A stretch of DNA of 64,000 nucleotides from an uncultured Bacteroidales bacterium (lineage in GTDB: Bacteria > Bacteroidota > Bacteroidia > Bacteroidales > Paludibacteraceae). Both the position numbers and the translations under genes were made by a program. The stretch is taken from the NCBI GenBank assembly GCA_900542355.1, contig UQNE01000001.1, forward strand, positions 62,001-126,000, written 5' to 3'. Position 1 is the first letter of the stretch. Each line of letters opens with the position of its first letter. The notes beneath the pieces were generated by a model. That model made no database searches. It had not been told where the DNA came from and saw only the letters and a program-made list of their open reading frames with translations. This document shows, one piece after another, positions 41,950 through 51,842 of this stretch.

Positions 41950-43338
41950 TTATTTGTGTGACAAAGCCTTAGCAAGATCGGGGACAAGGCGGTCGATATC
42001 GCCAGCGCCGATCGTCATAACGACTACGGGCTGCGTCTCAGAAAGCATCTTTGATTGCATAAACTGTACAAGGTCTGCTTTTTCGACCAAGGCTTTCTTG
42101 AGGCAGTTAATCTTAGAGAGAAGCATATCGGATGTTACTCCCAGGATGGGTAACTCTCTCGCAGGGTAGATAGGCAAGAGAACGACCTCATCGAGAGTAG
42201 AGAGTACACGAGCAAAATCGTCAGCAAAATCGCGTGTGCGTGTATAGAGGTGTGGTTGGAAGATACCTATAAAATGCCTATCGGGAAAAAGACGACGCAC
42301 AGAATCGATAGAGGTCTGAATCTCGGTAGGATGATGCGCATAGTCATCCACATAAGCAACTCGGTCATTATTGACATGGATATTAAAGCGCCGATAAACC
42401 CCCGAGTAGGAGAGTAATCCGAGGCGCAGTTCCTCTTTGCTGACGCCATTGAGCCATGCAACCGCCATGGCGGCAACACTGTTTTCAATATTGACCCATA
42501 CGGGTACACCGAGCCGCAAATCGAGAAGCGAGTCGGTAGGCGTATGGAAATCGAAGTAGATATTGCCTTTGTCCACCCGAATGTTGTCGGCATAGAAATC
42601 GGCCTCTTCGGTAGCACTATAGGTATAGAGTTTAGCCCCTTGCTTGAGACGCGGAGTGATATTCAGACCTTTTTTGATGATAAGCGCAGACTGAATAAGA
42701 GAGGTGTAATACTCGAAACTCTCGCGGTATGCCTCAGGAGTGCCATAAACATCGAGATGATCGGGGTCAACCGCCGTAATGACCGACATATAGGGGGTAA
42801 GATGATGAAAAGAACGGTCGTACTCGTCCGCCTCTACCACCACATAGTTGCTATCTTTCTGAAGCAAGATATTGGTACCATAGTTGTTGCTGATACCTCC
42901 TAAGAAGGCGTTGGTACCAATCTCGGATTGATACATCAAGTGTGCCAAGATAGTAGAGGTAGTAGTCTTGCCGTGAGTCCCCGCCACGCAGAGTGCTTTC
43001 ATCTGCTTGGTAACCATTCCAAGCACCTCGGCACGCTTAAGAATCGTGTACCCGTTGTTGCGGAAATAGGTAAAGATTGCCGTATCCTCAGGCACTGCGG
43101 GGGTGCGAACAACGAGGGTGTGGACAGGGTCGATATCCAAAGCGGATAGCGCATCCACATCATCGAAATAAGTAATCTGCATTCCTTCGGTCTCTAAATC
43201 GTGCGTCAAATGTGAAGCAGTGTGGTCGTATCCTAACACATGAAAACCGCGTGAATGGTAGTAGCGTGCCAATGCGCTCATACCAATCCCGCCAATACCC
43301 AGAAAATAAACTGTTTGTAAATTCTTGATGTCGAACAT
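41950..43338 (-). CDS. murC: UDP-N-acetylmuramate-L-alanine ligase
   Basis: This 462-residue Mur ligase adds L-Ala to UDP-MurNAc. It has the N-terminal UDP-binding fold (YFLGIGGIGMSALARYYHSR), the ATP-binding loop GTHGKTTTSTI, the NYVVVEADEYDRSF segment and the HHPTEIQTSIDSVR region of the C-terminal domain. It is the first gene of the operon with ftsQAZ, and begins about 50 bp downstream of a clear promoter. Confidence 0.97.
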   Translation of the reverse strand: MFDIKNLQTVYFLGIGGIGMSALARYYHSRGFHVLGYDHTASHLTHDLETEGMQITYFDDVDALSALDIDPVHTLVVRTPAVPEDTAIFTYFRNNGYTILKRAEVLGMVTKQMKALCVAGTHGKTTTSTILAHLMYQSEIGTNAFLGGISNNYGTNILLQKDSNYVVVEADEYDRSFHHLTPYMSVITAVDPDHLDVYGTPEAYRESFEYYTSLIQSALIIKKGLNITPRLKQGAKLYTYSATEEADFYADNIRVDKGNIYFDFHTPTDSLLDLRLGVPVWVNIENSVAAMAVAWLNGVSKEELRLGLLSYSGVYRRFNIHVNNDRVAYVDDYAHHPTEIQTSIDSVRRLFPDRHFIGIFQPHLYTRTRDFADDFARVLSTLDEVVLLPIYPARELPILGVTSDMLLSKINCLKKALVEKADLVQFMQSKMLSETQPVVVMTIGAGDIDRLVPDLAKALSHK

Positions 43339-43386
43339 TGCTATAGTGGCTATTCAGTATAAAATCATTTCATAAAAATCAGCCTG

Positions 43387-43418
43387 CAAAGGTACGAAAA
43401 AAAAAGGATATATGCAAA
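43387..43418 (-). promoter_or_regulatory. Promoter of murC-ftsQ-ftsA-ftsZ
   Basis: On the minus strand TTTG (43418-43415) and TACCTTTG (43394-43387) are exactly 20 bp apart. Transcription should start near 43380, about 42 nt before the murC start. An A/T-rich tract fills the spacer. Confidence 0.8.
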
Positions 43419-43488
43419 CTAAAAAACGGAAAGGAAAAAATAAGAAAGAGCAGAAAATAGGAAAAAGTAGAACTCAGGAAAAAGGAAA

Positions 43489-43530
43489 CAAAAAAAGACC
43501 ACCTAACAAGTTGCCAGATGGTCTTTTTTC
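43489..43530 (-). terminator. Terminator downstream of dnaK
   Basis: AAAAAAAGACCA and TGGTCTTTTTT form a 10-11 bp stem with A and T runs on both sides, 30 bp after the dnaK stop codon. Confidence 0.85.
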
Positions 43531-43558
43531 CATACCGCATTGCGGCACTATGAGAGTT

Positions 43559-45487
43559 TTACTTCACTTCCTCGAAGTCAACATCTTCGGCACCGCCGTC
43601 GTTGTTGCCATTATTGGAAGAGGTATTGCCGGATTGTGCTCCGTTGAAGCCTGCACCTTGAGCACCTGCTCCCGCACCGGCATTCTGTGCATTGTACATC
43701 TCTGCACTAGCAGCCTGGAATGCGGTCATGAGTGCGTTATTGGCAGCCTCACAAGCATCGGCATCCTTCTTCTCGTAAGCGTCTTTGAGGTTCTTGAGAG
43801 CCTCTTCGATAGGTGCTTTCTTGTCAGCAGGAATCTTATCGCCGAGTTCAGCAAGTTGTTTCTCGGTTTGGAAGATAGTAGCGTCTGCGCGGTTGAGTTT
43901 GTCGATACGCTCTTTCTCGCGTTTATCTGCCTCGGCGTTAGCCTCAGCCTCAGCCTTCATACGCTTGATCTCTTCCTCGCTCAAGCCACTGGAAGCCTCG
44001 ATACGAATCTTCTGCTCCTTGCCCGTAGCCTTATCTTTGGCGGTAACATTGAGGATACCGTTGGCGTCGATATCGAAGGTAACCTCGATTTGCGGTTCAC
44101 CACGACGCGCCGGCATAATACCATCGAGGTGGAAGATACCGATTTGCTTATTCTGCGCAGCCATAGGACGCTCACCTTGAAGGACTTTGATCTCGACACT
44201 CGGCTGGTTATCAACAGCGGTAGAGAAGACCTCGGTTTTCTTGGTAGGAATTGTGGTGTTGGCCTCGATCATCTTGGTCATCACGCCACCCATGGTCTCG
44301 ATACCGAGGCTCAGCGGGGTAACATCGAGCAAGAGGACATCTTTGACTTCACCGGTAAGCACACCACCTTGGATGGCAGCACCGACAGCGACTACCTCAT
44401 CGGGGTTAACGCCCTTGTTAGGCACTTTGCCAAAGAATTTCTCGACAGCCTGTTGGATAGCAGGGATACGAGTAGAACCACCTACGAGGATGACCTCATC
44501 GATGTCGCTTGTGCTCAAGCCGGCTTTTTGCAAAGCGGTACGGCACGGAGCGATTGTGCGCTGGATAAGGTCGTCGATCAGTTGCTCAAACTTAGCACGG
44601 GTGAGCGTCTTAACCAAGTGGGCAGGTACGCCATTAACCGGCATGATGTAGGGCAAGTTGATCTCGGTAGAAGTGGTGTTGGACAACTCAATCTTGGCTT
44701 TCTCGGCAGCCTCTTTAAGACGCTGCATAGCCATCGGGTCTTTGCTCAAGTCGGCACCACCGTTCTCGTTCTTGAACTCCTCGACGAGCCAATCGATGAT
44801 ACGATGATCGAAGTCATCACCACCCAGGTGGGTATCACCATCGGTAGCCTTCACCTCGAAGACACCGTCGCCCAACTCAAGGACACTGACATCGTGGGTA
44901 CCACCACCGCAGTCGAAGACAACAATCTTCATATCCTTGTTGGCCTTATCAAGACCGTAAGCCAAGGCAGCAGCCGTAGGCTCGTTGACGATACGACGGA
45001 CATTCAGTCCGGCAATCTCACCGGCCTCTTTGGTAGCCTGACGCTGGCTGTCATTGAAGTAAGCCGGTACGGTAATCACCGCCTCGGTAACCTCTTGACC
45101 TAGATAGTCTTCGGCAGTCTTTTTCATCTTTTGAAGGATGATAGCCGAAATCTCTTGCGGGGTGTAAAGACGACCATCGATGTCCACACGAGGTGTATTG
45201 TTGTCGCCTTTGACTACCTTATAAGGTACACGCGCGATTTCGTTGGAGAGGCGGTCGTAGGTCTCACCCATGAAACGCTTGATAGAATATACAGTTCTGG
45301 TCGGGTTGGTAATGGCTTGACGCTTAGCAGGGTCTCCCACTTTGCGCTCACCACCATCCACAAAACCTACAACCGAAGGAGTAGTACGCTTACCTTCAGA
45401 GTTAGCAATTACGATCGGTTCGTTGCCTTCCATCACAGCAACGCAGGAGTTAGTTGTTCCTAAGTCAATTCCAATAATCTTAGACAT
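43559..45487 (-). CDS. dnaK: Chaperone DnaK (Hsp70)
   Basis: This 642-residue protein starts at ATG 45487 with MSKIIGIDLGTTNSCVAVME. Other Hsp70 signatures are IVFDCGGGTHDVSVLELGDG and VILVGGSTRIPAIQQAVEKF. Residues ~390-505 form the substrate-binding domain, and the C-terminal lid ends with a Gly/Asn-rich tail and the EEVDFEEVK-like motif that recruits co-chaperones. An upstream TTG in the same frame is rejected. It is transcribed alone; dnaJ and grpE are not next to it. Confidence 0.97.
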   Translation of the reverse strand: MSKIIGIDLGTTNSCVAVMEGNEPIVIANSEGKRTTPSVVGFVDGGERKVGDPAKRQAITNPTRTVYSIKRFMGETYDRLSNEIARVPYKVVKGDNNTPRVDIDGRLYTPQEISAIILQKMKKTAEDYLGQEVTEAVITVPAYFNDSQRQATKEAGEIAGLNVRRIVNEPTAAALAYGLDKANKDMKIVVFDCGGGTHDVSVLELGDGVFEVKATDGDTHLGGDDFDHRIIDWLVEEFKNENGGADLSKDPMAMQRLKEAAEKAKIELSNTTSTEINLPYIMPVNGVPAHLVKTLTRAKFEQLIDDLIQRTIAPCRTALQKAGLSTSDIDEVILVGGSTRIPAIQQAVEKFFGKVPNKGVNPDEVVAVGAAIQGGVLTGEVKDVLLLDVTPLSLGIETMGGVMTKMIEANTTIPTKKTEVFSTAVDNQPSVEIKVLQGERPMAAQNKQIGIFHLDGIMPARRGEPQIEVTFDIDANGILNVTAKDKATGKEQKIRIEASSGLSEEEIKRMKAEAEANAEADKREKERIDKLNRADATIFQTEKQLAELGDKIPADKKAPIEEALKNLKDAYEKKDADACEAANNALMTAFQAASAEMYNAQNAGAGAGAQGAGFNGAQSGNTSSNNGNNDGGAEDVDFEEVK

Positions 45488-45681
45488 AATCAAGTATGTT
45501 TTTAATGTTAATAATCAAGTTAATTGTGCCGTGCCACTCGGCTTGCGCTTTGCTGCACGACACCCTATTAAAGACAAATGTTGTGCCAAAGAATTTTTTG
45601 TGTATAGTTGTCAGAAAGTACTGCCAGATTGTCAGAAACACGCTGTAAAAAACACGCAAACTATGCCTGTTTGACGCACAT

Positions 45682-45697
45682 TACCTATTTTTAGGTA
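45682..45697. other. Inverted repeat upstream of the ResB-CcsA gene
   Basis: TACCTA and TAGGTA flank four T residues. This perfect 6-bp inverted repeat lies about 65 bp before the gene start and about 190 bp from the dnaK start in the divergent spacer. It may be an operator or chance. No clear promoter for either gene was found in this 276-bp spacer. Confidence 0.35.
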
Positions 45698-45763
45698 TGC
45701 GAGATGGTGGTGTAGCGGCATAGATATTGTGCGAAATTCTACTATATATATTAAGGTGTAGGT

Positions 45764-47854
45764 ATGGAAAAGACAGTAAAAAGAGTCGCCTTTTCGTTGA
45801 TGGGCGTGCTGTTGGTGCTACTGATTGCAGCGACGATATTGGAGAAAATAGCCGGAACAGAGGTGGCGGTGCGGTATGTGTACACTGCTCCGTGGACGAT
45901 TGCGCTTTGGGTACTGGCAGCCATAGCGGGCGTTTGGTATGTGGTGATGGCTTTTCGGCACGGAGGAATGCGGCTGTCGGTATTGGGCATTCACTTGAGT
46001 TTTGCGGTGATTCTGCTTGGCGCGATGCTGACTCACTGCTTTGGCACAGAGGGGGCAGTGGCACTCCGCATCGGCGAGAGCAACGGGGCGTATGTGCAAT
46101 GCGACGGGACTACAGGCGATTTGCCTTTTACGCTGATGCTCAAGGACTTTCAAGTGAAGTACTACCCCGGAACTGCCACACCGGAGGACTACATCAGTTA
46201 GGTAGTCATCCGCTCGGAAAAAGGCGAGCAGGAGGCTGAACTATCGATGAACCATATTGCACGCTATGCCGGTTGGCGATTGTATCAATCGTCGTACGAC
46301 GAGGACGCGGGTGGTTGCACGCTGCTGCTAAGCCATGACCCTGCGGGCGTAGGCGTAACCTACACGGGGTATATCTTACTGCTAATCAGCATGTTGGCAT
46401 ATCTATTTACACCTAAACGAATGCGGTTTGGCAAGAAAGTGGTAGCAGGGATGATATTGGTTGCGATACCGATATGCTCGGCCGAGGCAGCCCCGAAGAC
46501 CTTGCAAGCCCCTGTAGCGGAGAGTTTCGGGCGATTGTATGTAGAATACAACGGACGAATCTGTCCGATGTCGGTGCTTGCGAACGATGTATGCACCAAA
46601 CTCTACGGGCGAAACTATTACAAGGCAGAATACGGAACTTATTACTCTGCTAATCAAGTGCTTACAGGCATACTGTTCTACTACAACGATTGGCAAAACA
46701 TACCCTTAAAACACTCGCGCAAGGCCATGCAGAAGCGAGAGCGGGAGATGGTACTGCATATAACAGCGGGCGGTTCGCTTATGAAAATTTGGCCGGGGGA
46801 GCAAGGGTGGTACGACATCAACTCGGCGGGAGAAGCGGACAGTCTGACACACGATGAGTGGAACTTTCGGATGTATGCACCACAGTATGTGGCATACGAC
46901 TTGGCACAAGGGCAAAACATCGAGGCCAACGAGACACTCAAAAAGATACGCATTTACCAGCAGAAGTGCGCCAAGGTAGGAAGTTTGCCGACAGAAAGAC
47001 ACTTCCGTGCAGAGCAACTATGGGCAGCGTTCCCCTACACAAAACCTTTAGCAATACTGACGATAGCATTGGGATTGGTGTTCTTTTTGGTGTACTGTTT
47101 GGCACAAGGGAGAGGCAAGCGAGTGGCTCTCGGGTGGCGAATAGCGGGGAGTGTGGTACTCGGCGGGATATGGGTGTTTCTCAGTGCGATGCTCGGGTGG
47201 CGATGGTATGTAAGCGGACATATCCCACTGAGCAACGGGCACGAGACGATGCAGACTCTAGCATGGCTGATTACGCTAATTGCGTTGGTGGCTGACATAC
47301 GAGCCTACACGCAGAAACAGGCTGATACTGAAAGAGTTGCGGGCGGCAGTTCGTTCGGACTGCTGCTCGGAGGAATGCCGCTAATGGTGAGTATGATGTC
47401 GGCCTCGAACCCGCAGATCACGCACTTGATGCCCGTGCTACAGTCGCCATTGCTGAGCCTGCATGTGAGCGTTATCATGGTCAGTTACGCCCTACTGGCA
47501 TTTGTGATGCTCAACAGTTTGGTGGCACTTTTCTCCGCTCCGAAAGAGCAAGAGAAGTTGATGACATTCTCTAAAAAGTTGCTCCGCCCTGCGGTGTGCT
47601 GCTTAGCGATAGGTATCTTCTTGGGTGCCGTTTGGGCTAATGTGTCGTGGGGCAGATACTGGGGTTGGGATCCGAAAGAAGTATGGGCACTGATCACGCT
47701 GATAGTCTATGCAGCCCCGCTGCACGGGCGGTCGTTGGCCTTTTTCCGCAACGCGCGTGCGTTCCATATCTATTGTTTGATTGCGTTTGTATCGGTGCTA
47801 TTTACCTATTTTGGGGTAGATTTCCTATTGGGCGGGTTGCATGCATACGCATAG
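45764..47854 (+). pseudogene. ResB-CcsA fusion (cytochrome c maturation) interrupted by an in-frame TAG
   Basis: The frame encodes one ~697-residue fused protein: ResB-like N-terminal part (helices near 10-28, 44-62, 70-88, then a periplasmic domain) and CcsA C-terminal part with several helices and the haem-handling motif WANVSWGRYWGWDPKEVW. System II proteins of this kind carry haem across the membrane and attach it to apocytochrome c. A single TAG at 46199-46201 splits it after DYIS. The frame on both sides is the same (45764 and 46247 are in phase), and the 45 bp between the stop and the next ATG codes for VVIRSEKGEQEAELS, which fits ResB. A Tyr codon (TAC or TAT) would need only one change. 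It could be a recent pseudogene, a sequencing error, or two separate halves made from internal initiation at 46247. Confidence 0.85.
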
Positions 47855-47885
47855 CCTTTTATTCTCCATTAGTGTCCACTAAAAT

Positions 47886-47950
47886 GCCATTAAAACATAG
47901 GTCTCCACAAGATATTCTTATCCTCCGTTAACGGTTAATTGGCGATTAAT
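47886..47950 (+). repeat. Dispersed ~60-bp repeat, copy 1
   Basis: CCATTAAAACATAGGTCTCC begins a block that recurs at 56294-56366. Over the first 47 bp (to CCTCCGTTAAC) the two copies differ at two positions. The block then has a CGTTAACGGTTAATT palindrome and a GCGATTAATGCA tail. It sits between the ResB-CcsA gene and the defence operon. Confidence 0.8.
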
Positions 47951-48000
47951 GCATAGCGGAAACACAAGTGGACATTAAGTGCCGATACATAACAACTATA

Positions 48001-49602
48001 TTATATCAGATGATTTACACAAATCTTTTTCCACCGTCTGCCCATACCCAATTCGATAGCCCGGTTGTCCTTGATAATCAATTCACCTTTGGCTAATCCA
48101 GCTATAGCCTGTTTCAACTCTTGGAAGGGCGTACCACTCAGCCCAAACAAATCTTTGAGTACTTGGTCGTTTTGCTGCTGCTGTCGCATAATCAGAGGGT
48201 ACTGTGCATTGGCATAAAAATCGAAGTGCTTGCTTTTGAACTGCTCCATATTTTGGGTTGCCAAAATAACAGACATTCCCTTATTTCGCCCGACAGCAAT
48301 GAGATTCTGCAAGGGTTTATTCTCGAACCCAAGCATATAATGCGCTTCATCAATGATAGTAAAATGGCGAATTTCGACATAGTCCTCATTGGTTTCTTGC
48401 TTGGGCAAGCGGTCGTAGATAGCATTCAGTTTGGAGATAACAAAATACACGATTGCCTTTGCCACAACACCATCTTTCTGGAATCTCCCCAAATTAATGA
48501 TATTACAGGTATGAATGAGGTCTATCTTATCTTCCGTTGCAAAGATATTATTCTTCACCAACTGCGAAAGTACTGATTTGACGCTATCGGTATCGCCTCG
48601 TTTTTTCTCAGGCAGCAAGGCATTGTATTCATCGAGCAACAATTCAAAAGTAATGGGCTTGAGTTGATTATGCTTGTAGGCATTGCAAATGGCATTGCTC
48701 AATCTGTCCTCCATATTGGCACTAATTGAGGTTTGTGACAAAGCACTCAATGCAGAAGACATCGCCGTGGAATACAAATTTAGTTCGTTGATCACTTTAT
48801 CTGTAAAATCGGGGAAAGGCGTAAAGGGCAGAGGTTTCTCCATCGGGTTCAGGATAGCCGATTCGTCGGTATCAAACAGGTTCAACCAACTGCGGTTGGC
48901 GGGGTCGGAGAACTCGCCTTTGTAGTCGAACAGAAGAAAGTTGACCGGGAAATGAGTATCGGAAGAGGTAGAGCGTATCTGATTGATCAGCACTGCCAAC
49001 AGGTTGCTCTTACCAGAGCCTGTGGCACCGGCAATCAGGATTTGTGTATTCGTTATTTTCCGACTATTTAGGTCGAGCATTGCCTCCGTGCCATTCTCAT
49101 AATGCCCTATACATAGATTGAGTTGCGGTATGTCTGCCACAGATTTTCCGCCACGCAGTGGCGAGAAATGCAGCCATTCGTCCATCGTACCATCTTGTAG
49201 GAGCAGATCACGCCCACGAAGTATCTCTCGACCGAGCACTTTGCTAATAAAAGCCCCTTGATTCCAGTTGCCCTCTATATCGTGGTATCGAAGTTTGATG
49301 AGTGCCTCAAACAGGCTGCCTATATTGTTCTTGGTAAAGAAAGTAGTGGCATAGGGTGTATTGGAAACGGCAAGCGGATAATTAGCAAAGTCATCCACGC
49401 GACGCGGAGACTTATCGCACAACCCGACCAACAAACAGAATCGAAGCACCGTACTTGTATTGGGCACTATGGGACGAATCTCTCCGGAATACTCGCTAAG
49501 ATTGATCTTATGCTCTAAAAGCGATTTCACATCTTGCACCAAATCGGTCATTCCCTCGATGGCTTTCGCGGTATTGTTCAGTTTCAGGCTATCTACTTTC
49601 AT
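48001..49602 (-). CDS. HerA/FtsK-like ATPase with DndE-like N-terminal region (defence operon gene 5)
   Basis: This 533-residue protein has a Walker A GATGSGKS (192-199), the NFLLFDYKGEF strand, and the Walker B TIIDEAHYML (near 400) with the NKGMSVILATQN sensor. This is the HerA/FtsK-like DUF87-type motor core that forms ring translocases on DNA. Residues ~35-125 (TVLRFCLLVGLCDKSPRRVD, and later SLFEALIKLRYHDIEG) follow the pattern of DndE proteins, so it may be a fusion of DndE-like and HerA-like modules. The ATG at 49602 is preferred to an upstream TTG. It starts 9 bp after the DndD-like stop and ends the operon. Confidence 0.8.
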   Translation of the reverse strand: MKVDSLKLNNTAKAIEGMTDLVQDVKSLLEHKINLSEYSGEIRPIVPNTSTVLRFCLLVGLCDKSPRRVDDFANYPLAVSNTPYATTFFTKNNIGSLFEALIKLRYHDIEGNWNQGAFISKVLGREILRGRDLLLQDGTMDEWLHFSPLRGGKSVADIPQLNLCIGHYENGTEAMLDLNSRKITNTQILIAGATGSGKSNLLAVLINQIRSTSSDTHFPVNFLLFDYKGEFSDPANRSWLNLFDTDESAILNPMEKPLPFTPFPDFTDKVINELNLYSTAMSSALSALSQTSISANMEDRLSNAICNAYKHNQLKPITFELLLDEYNALLPEKKRGDTDSVKSVLSQLVKNNIFATEDKIDLIHTCNIINLGRFQKDGVVAKAIVYFVISKLNAIYDRLPKQETNEDYVEIRHFTIIDEAHYMLGFENKPLQNLIAVGRNKGMSVILATQNMEQFKSKHFDFYANAQYPLIMRQQQQNDQVLKDLFGLSGTPFQELKQAIAGLAKGELIIKDNRAIELGMGRRWKKICVNHLI

Positions 49603-49611
49603 TGTCAATCA

Positions 49612-51621
49612 TTATAAAGTAAGACCAAAATAGTTGTTGGATATGGTGGTACACTGATTCTCCTTATCTCGTTGGAGCGTATATACCTTTGAAACAAAGG
49701 CTTCTATTTTCTTGAAGTCATACTCGGTGGTTATCTCGGTATCGGTGCTTAAGAGAATCGTCTGATGAGCGAGATCCGGGAAATACTGCTCCAATATCAC
49801 CTCACGGCTCTCCTTGTCTAAGACACCCATCACGGTATCAATCATCACAGGCGGGTCATAATCGCCCAACTCATACAACACTTTGAGCAAGACTTGCATA
49901 ACCGTCTGTTTAGCCCCAGCATTCAACTGACTGAGATAAATCTCATTTCCGTTTTTGTGGTACATCTTGAATGATATGTCTTCCGGATTTTTGCCGGACA
50001 ACTCCACACGCCCGATATAGCCTGCATAAATAACCAAATTAAGGTTGAGTTGCTCACACAACATACGCTCTATGTTGGCTTTTTTAGCAGACAGCAATCT
50101 ATCGGACAGCGATTTGAAGAAGTCGGGCAACTTGCACAACATATCATACTGCGGATCGGGCACCGGCGGAATATCATAATCGTAGGTAGATAATTGGTTC
50201 TCTAAATTGGCAATCGTTTTTTTCGTCTCTTCGATCTTTTGCTTTAGATCTTTAATTCTTTGTTCGTTGGCCTCATACACTTCAATCAGCGTATAATCTG
50301 CCCCACCCAGTACCTGCTCATAGTCTGCCAATTCTTTACGGCGTTGCGGCAAAGAAGCCATCTCCGCATTGATTTGCGACCGCATATCATCTAACACAAT
50401 AAAGGGATTGACATACGCAGATCGGACTATCGATGAGAGAACCTCGATATCGTCGTCAGAGAAATAAGCGTATTCATCTTGGGTTGTCGTACCGTGATTT
50501 GACTTGGAGCATATATAACGCACCACTTCCCGGGAGTCGATAGTCTGCCCTGCGAGGTAGCGTCGGGAGATAAAATTGACTATATCGTCGGTGATCTGCT
50601 CTATCTGCTCGGTTGTCAGACGCTTGCGTTCTTCGATACGCACTTTTTTATGCGCTTGTATGATAGTCTGCACCTCTGCGCGAATCGTATCTGCCAATTT
50701 TGGATAAAGCACCTTGATTTCCAACTCCTTGACCAGTGCATCCATATCACGGTGATAATCGTTTTCCTTTTGAGCAAAGTCTTGCAGGTTTTGCTTTATC
50801 TTCGCTATCTTATCACGCGTTATATCGTCCTCGTTGCGCCCTGCTTTGATTTGCTCATACATCGTTTTGTTGGCAGAGGCATATTGGAGTGCAGTGGCGT
50901 AATCGTCTTGTAGTTTTTGCAAGTCCGTTTGCTGCTTGGTGCGCTCTGCCTGCAAGGCTTCAAACTCCTTGCGTTGCTCTTCGTTAGCCAGCCGTGCAGC
51001 CTTTTTCTCGGCGAGCAAGACATCGGAGGCTTTGCGCAATTGGGCATACTTATTGAAGCCCATCACCGAATTGATATTCTTGAGAATCAATTTGTTGATT
51101 TGCTCTTCTTTGACCAAATCACTTGTTTTCATGGCATCAAACAAGAAATAGTTGCTCAACTCGCGAGGCAGATTGGCAGCAATGATTTTATTGACTTGTT
51201 CTTCGCCTGTTTTGCGCTGATTAGGAGCCATAGCCGACCCATACACAAACCTATCACCGCCCATATCGAGTTCTACGCTCTCACGCACCAACCCGTCAAA
51301 CAGCACATATCGGCGTTTGAGTTTGTATGGAGTAGTGGTACCCAAGACATTGCCCGTAAATGAAATCTCGAGTATTATGCTGCTATTGTTACCAATACCG
51401 AGTTCATTCTTGGCACCGGCGTTGTACAACTCTTCAAATTGGCGTTGGTCTTTGATGTCCAATCCGTAGAGTGCGCCATAGATAGCATCAAACAAAGTAG
51501 TTTTACCACAGCCGTTGGCTCCGCCAACCAATATGATCGGGCGATCGTCTTCCACCGTAAGATCTAAATCGAGTGTTCGATAGGTCTTGTAGTTTTCAGC
51601 ATGAATGCGTTGCAGTCTCAT
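49612..51621 (-). CDS. DndD-like SMC-type ATPase (defence operon gene 4)
   Basis: This 669-residue protein has an N-terminal P-loop (GGANGCGKTTLFDAIYGALY, Walker A at 33-41), two long coiled-coil arms (about 195-330 and 420-470), and a C-terminal half with the ABC signature-like LNAGAKQTVMQVLLKVLYEL and Walker B PPVMIDTVMGVLDKESREVI (from about 590). This split layout is shared by DndD, RecN and Rad50-type proteins. No CxxC zinc hook is seen. DndD takes part in phosphorothioation, but the sulfur genes (dndA, dndC) are absent here, so it probably has another role, such as DNA sensing. Its start overlaps the stop of the 70-residue gene by 4 bp. Confidence 0.82.
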   Translation of the reverse strand: MRLQRIHAENYKTYRTLDLDLTVEDDRPIILVGGANGCGKTTLFDAIYGALYGLDIKDQRQFEELYNAGAKNELGIGNNSSIILEISFTGNVLGTTTPYKLKRRYVLFDGLVRESVELDMGGDRFVYGSAMAPNQRKTGEEQVNKIIAANLPRELSNYFLFDAMKTSDLVKEEQINKLILKNINSVMGFNKYAQLRKASDVLLAEKKAARLANEEQRKEFEALQAERTKQQTDLQKLQDDYATALQYASANKTMYEQIKAGRNEDDITRDKIAKIKQNLQDFAQKENDYHRDMDALVKELEIKVLYPKLADTIRAEVQTIIQAHKKVRIEERKRLTTEQIEQITDDIVNFISRRYLAGQTIDSREVVRYICSKSNHGTTTQDEYAYFSDDDIEVLSSIVRSAYVNPFIVLDDMRSQINAEMASLPQRRKELADYEQVLGGADYTLIEVYEANEQRIKDLKQKIEETKKTIANLENQLSTYDYDIPPVPDPQYDMLCKLPDFFKSLSDRLLSAKKANIERMLCEQLNLNLVIYAGYIGRVELSGKNPEDISFKMYHKNGNEIYLSQLNAGAKQTVMQVLLKVLYELGDYDPPVMIDTVMGVLDKESREVILEQYFPDLAHQTILLSTDTEITTEYDFKKIEAFVSKVYTLQRDKENQCTTISNNYFGLTL

Positions 51622-51830
51622 AGTTTTTTCAATGCGGTTTTGATAATTTTGCCGAGTGTTTTCTCGTCCAAATTATTTTGGTTATTTCTCTCTTCGTGGT
51701 ATGGCTTCAGGATATATTCTTTCATCCACTCTTCGTCGATACCATTATCTCTGCAAGCCTGCTCGATGACCTCCATATCTTCCTTACGAATACCATAGTG
51801 GAGGAAAGTGCTATCTATACTCTTTTTCAT
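51618..51830 (-). CDS. 70-residue small protein of the defence operon (gene 3)
   Basis: MKKSIDSTFLHYGIRKEDME starts a highly charged, helical protein (EWMKEYILKPYHEERNNQNN, then LGKIIKTALKKL). It has no DNA-binding or catalytic motif I can name. It lies 12 bp after the Res gene and overlaps the DndD-like gene by 4 bp, so it is translationally coupled and probably a small partner of one of the ATPases. A small protein at this place is a known feature of some modification operons, but I cannot name its family with certainty. Confidence 0.7.
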   Translation of the reverse strand: MKKSIDSTFLHYGIRKEDMEVIEQACRDNGIDEEWMKEYILKPYHEERNNQNNLDEKTLGKIIKTALKKL

Positions 51831-51842
51831 ATTGTCCGGATA

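Noticed and set aside
43412..45103. Open frame of 563 codons on the + strand
   Set aside because: It is antisense to dnaK, low-complexity at the start (Lys-rich from the terminator) and without any family feature.
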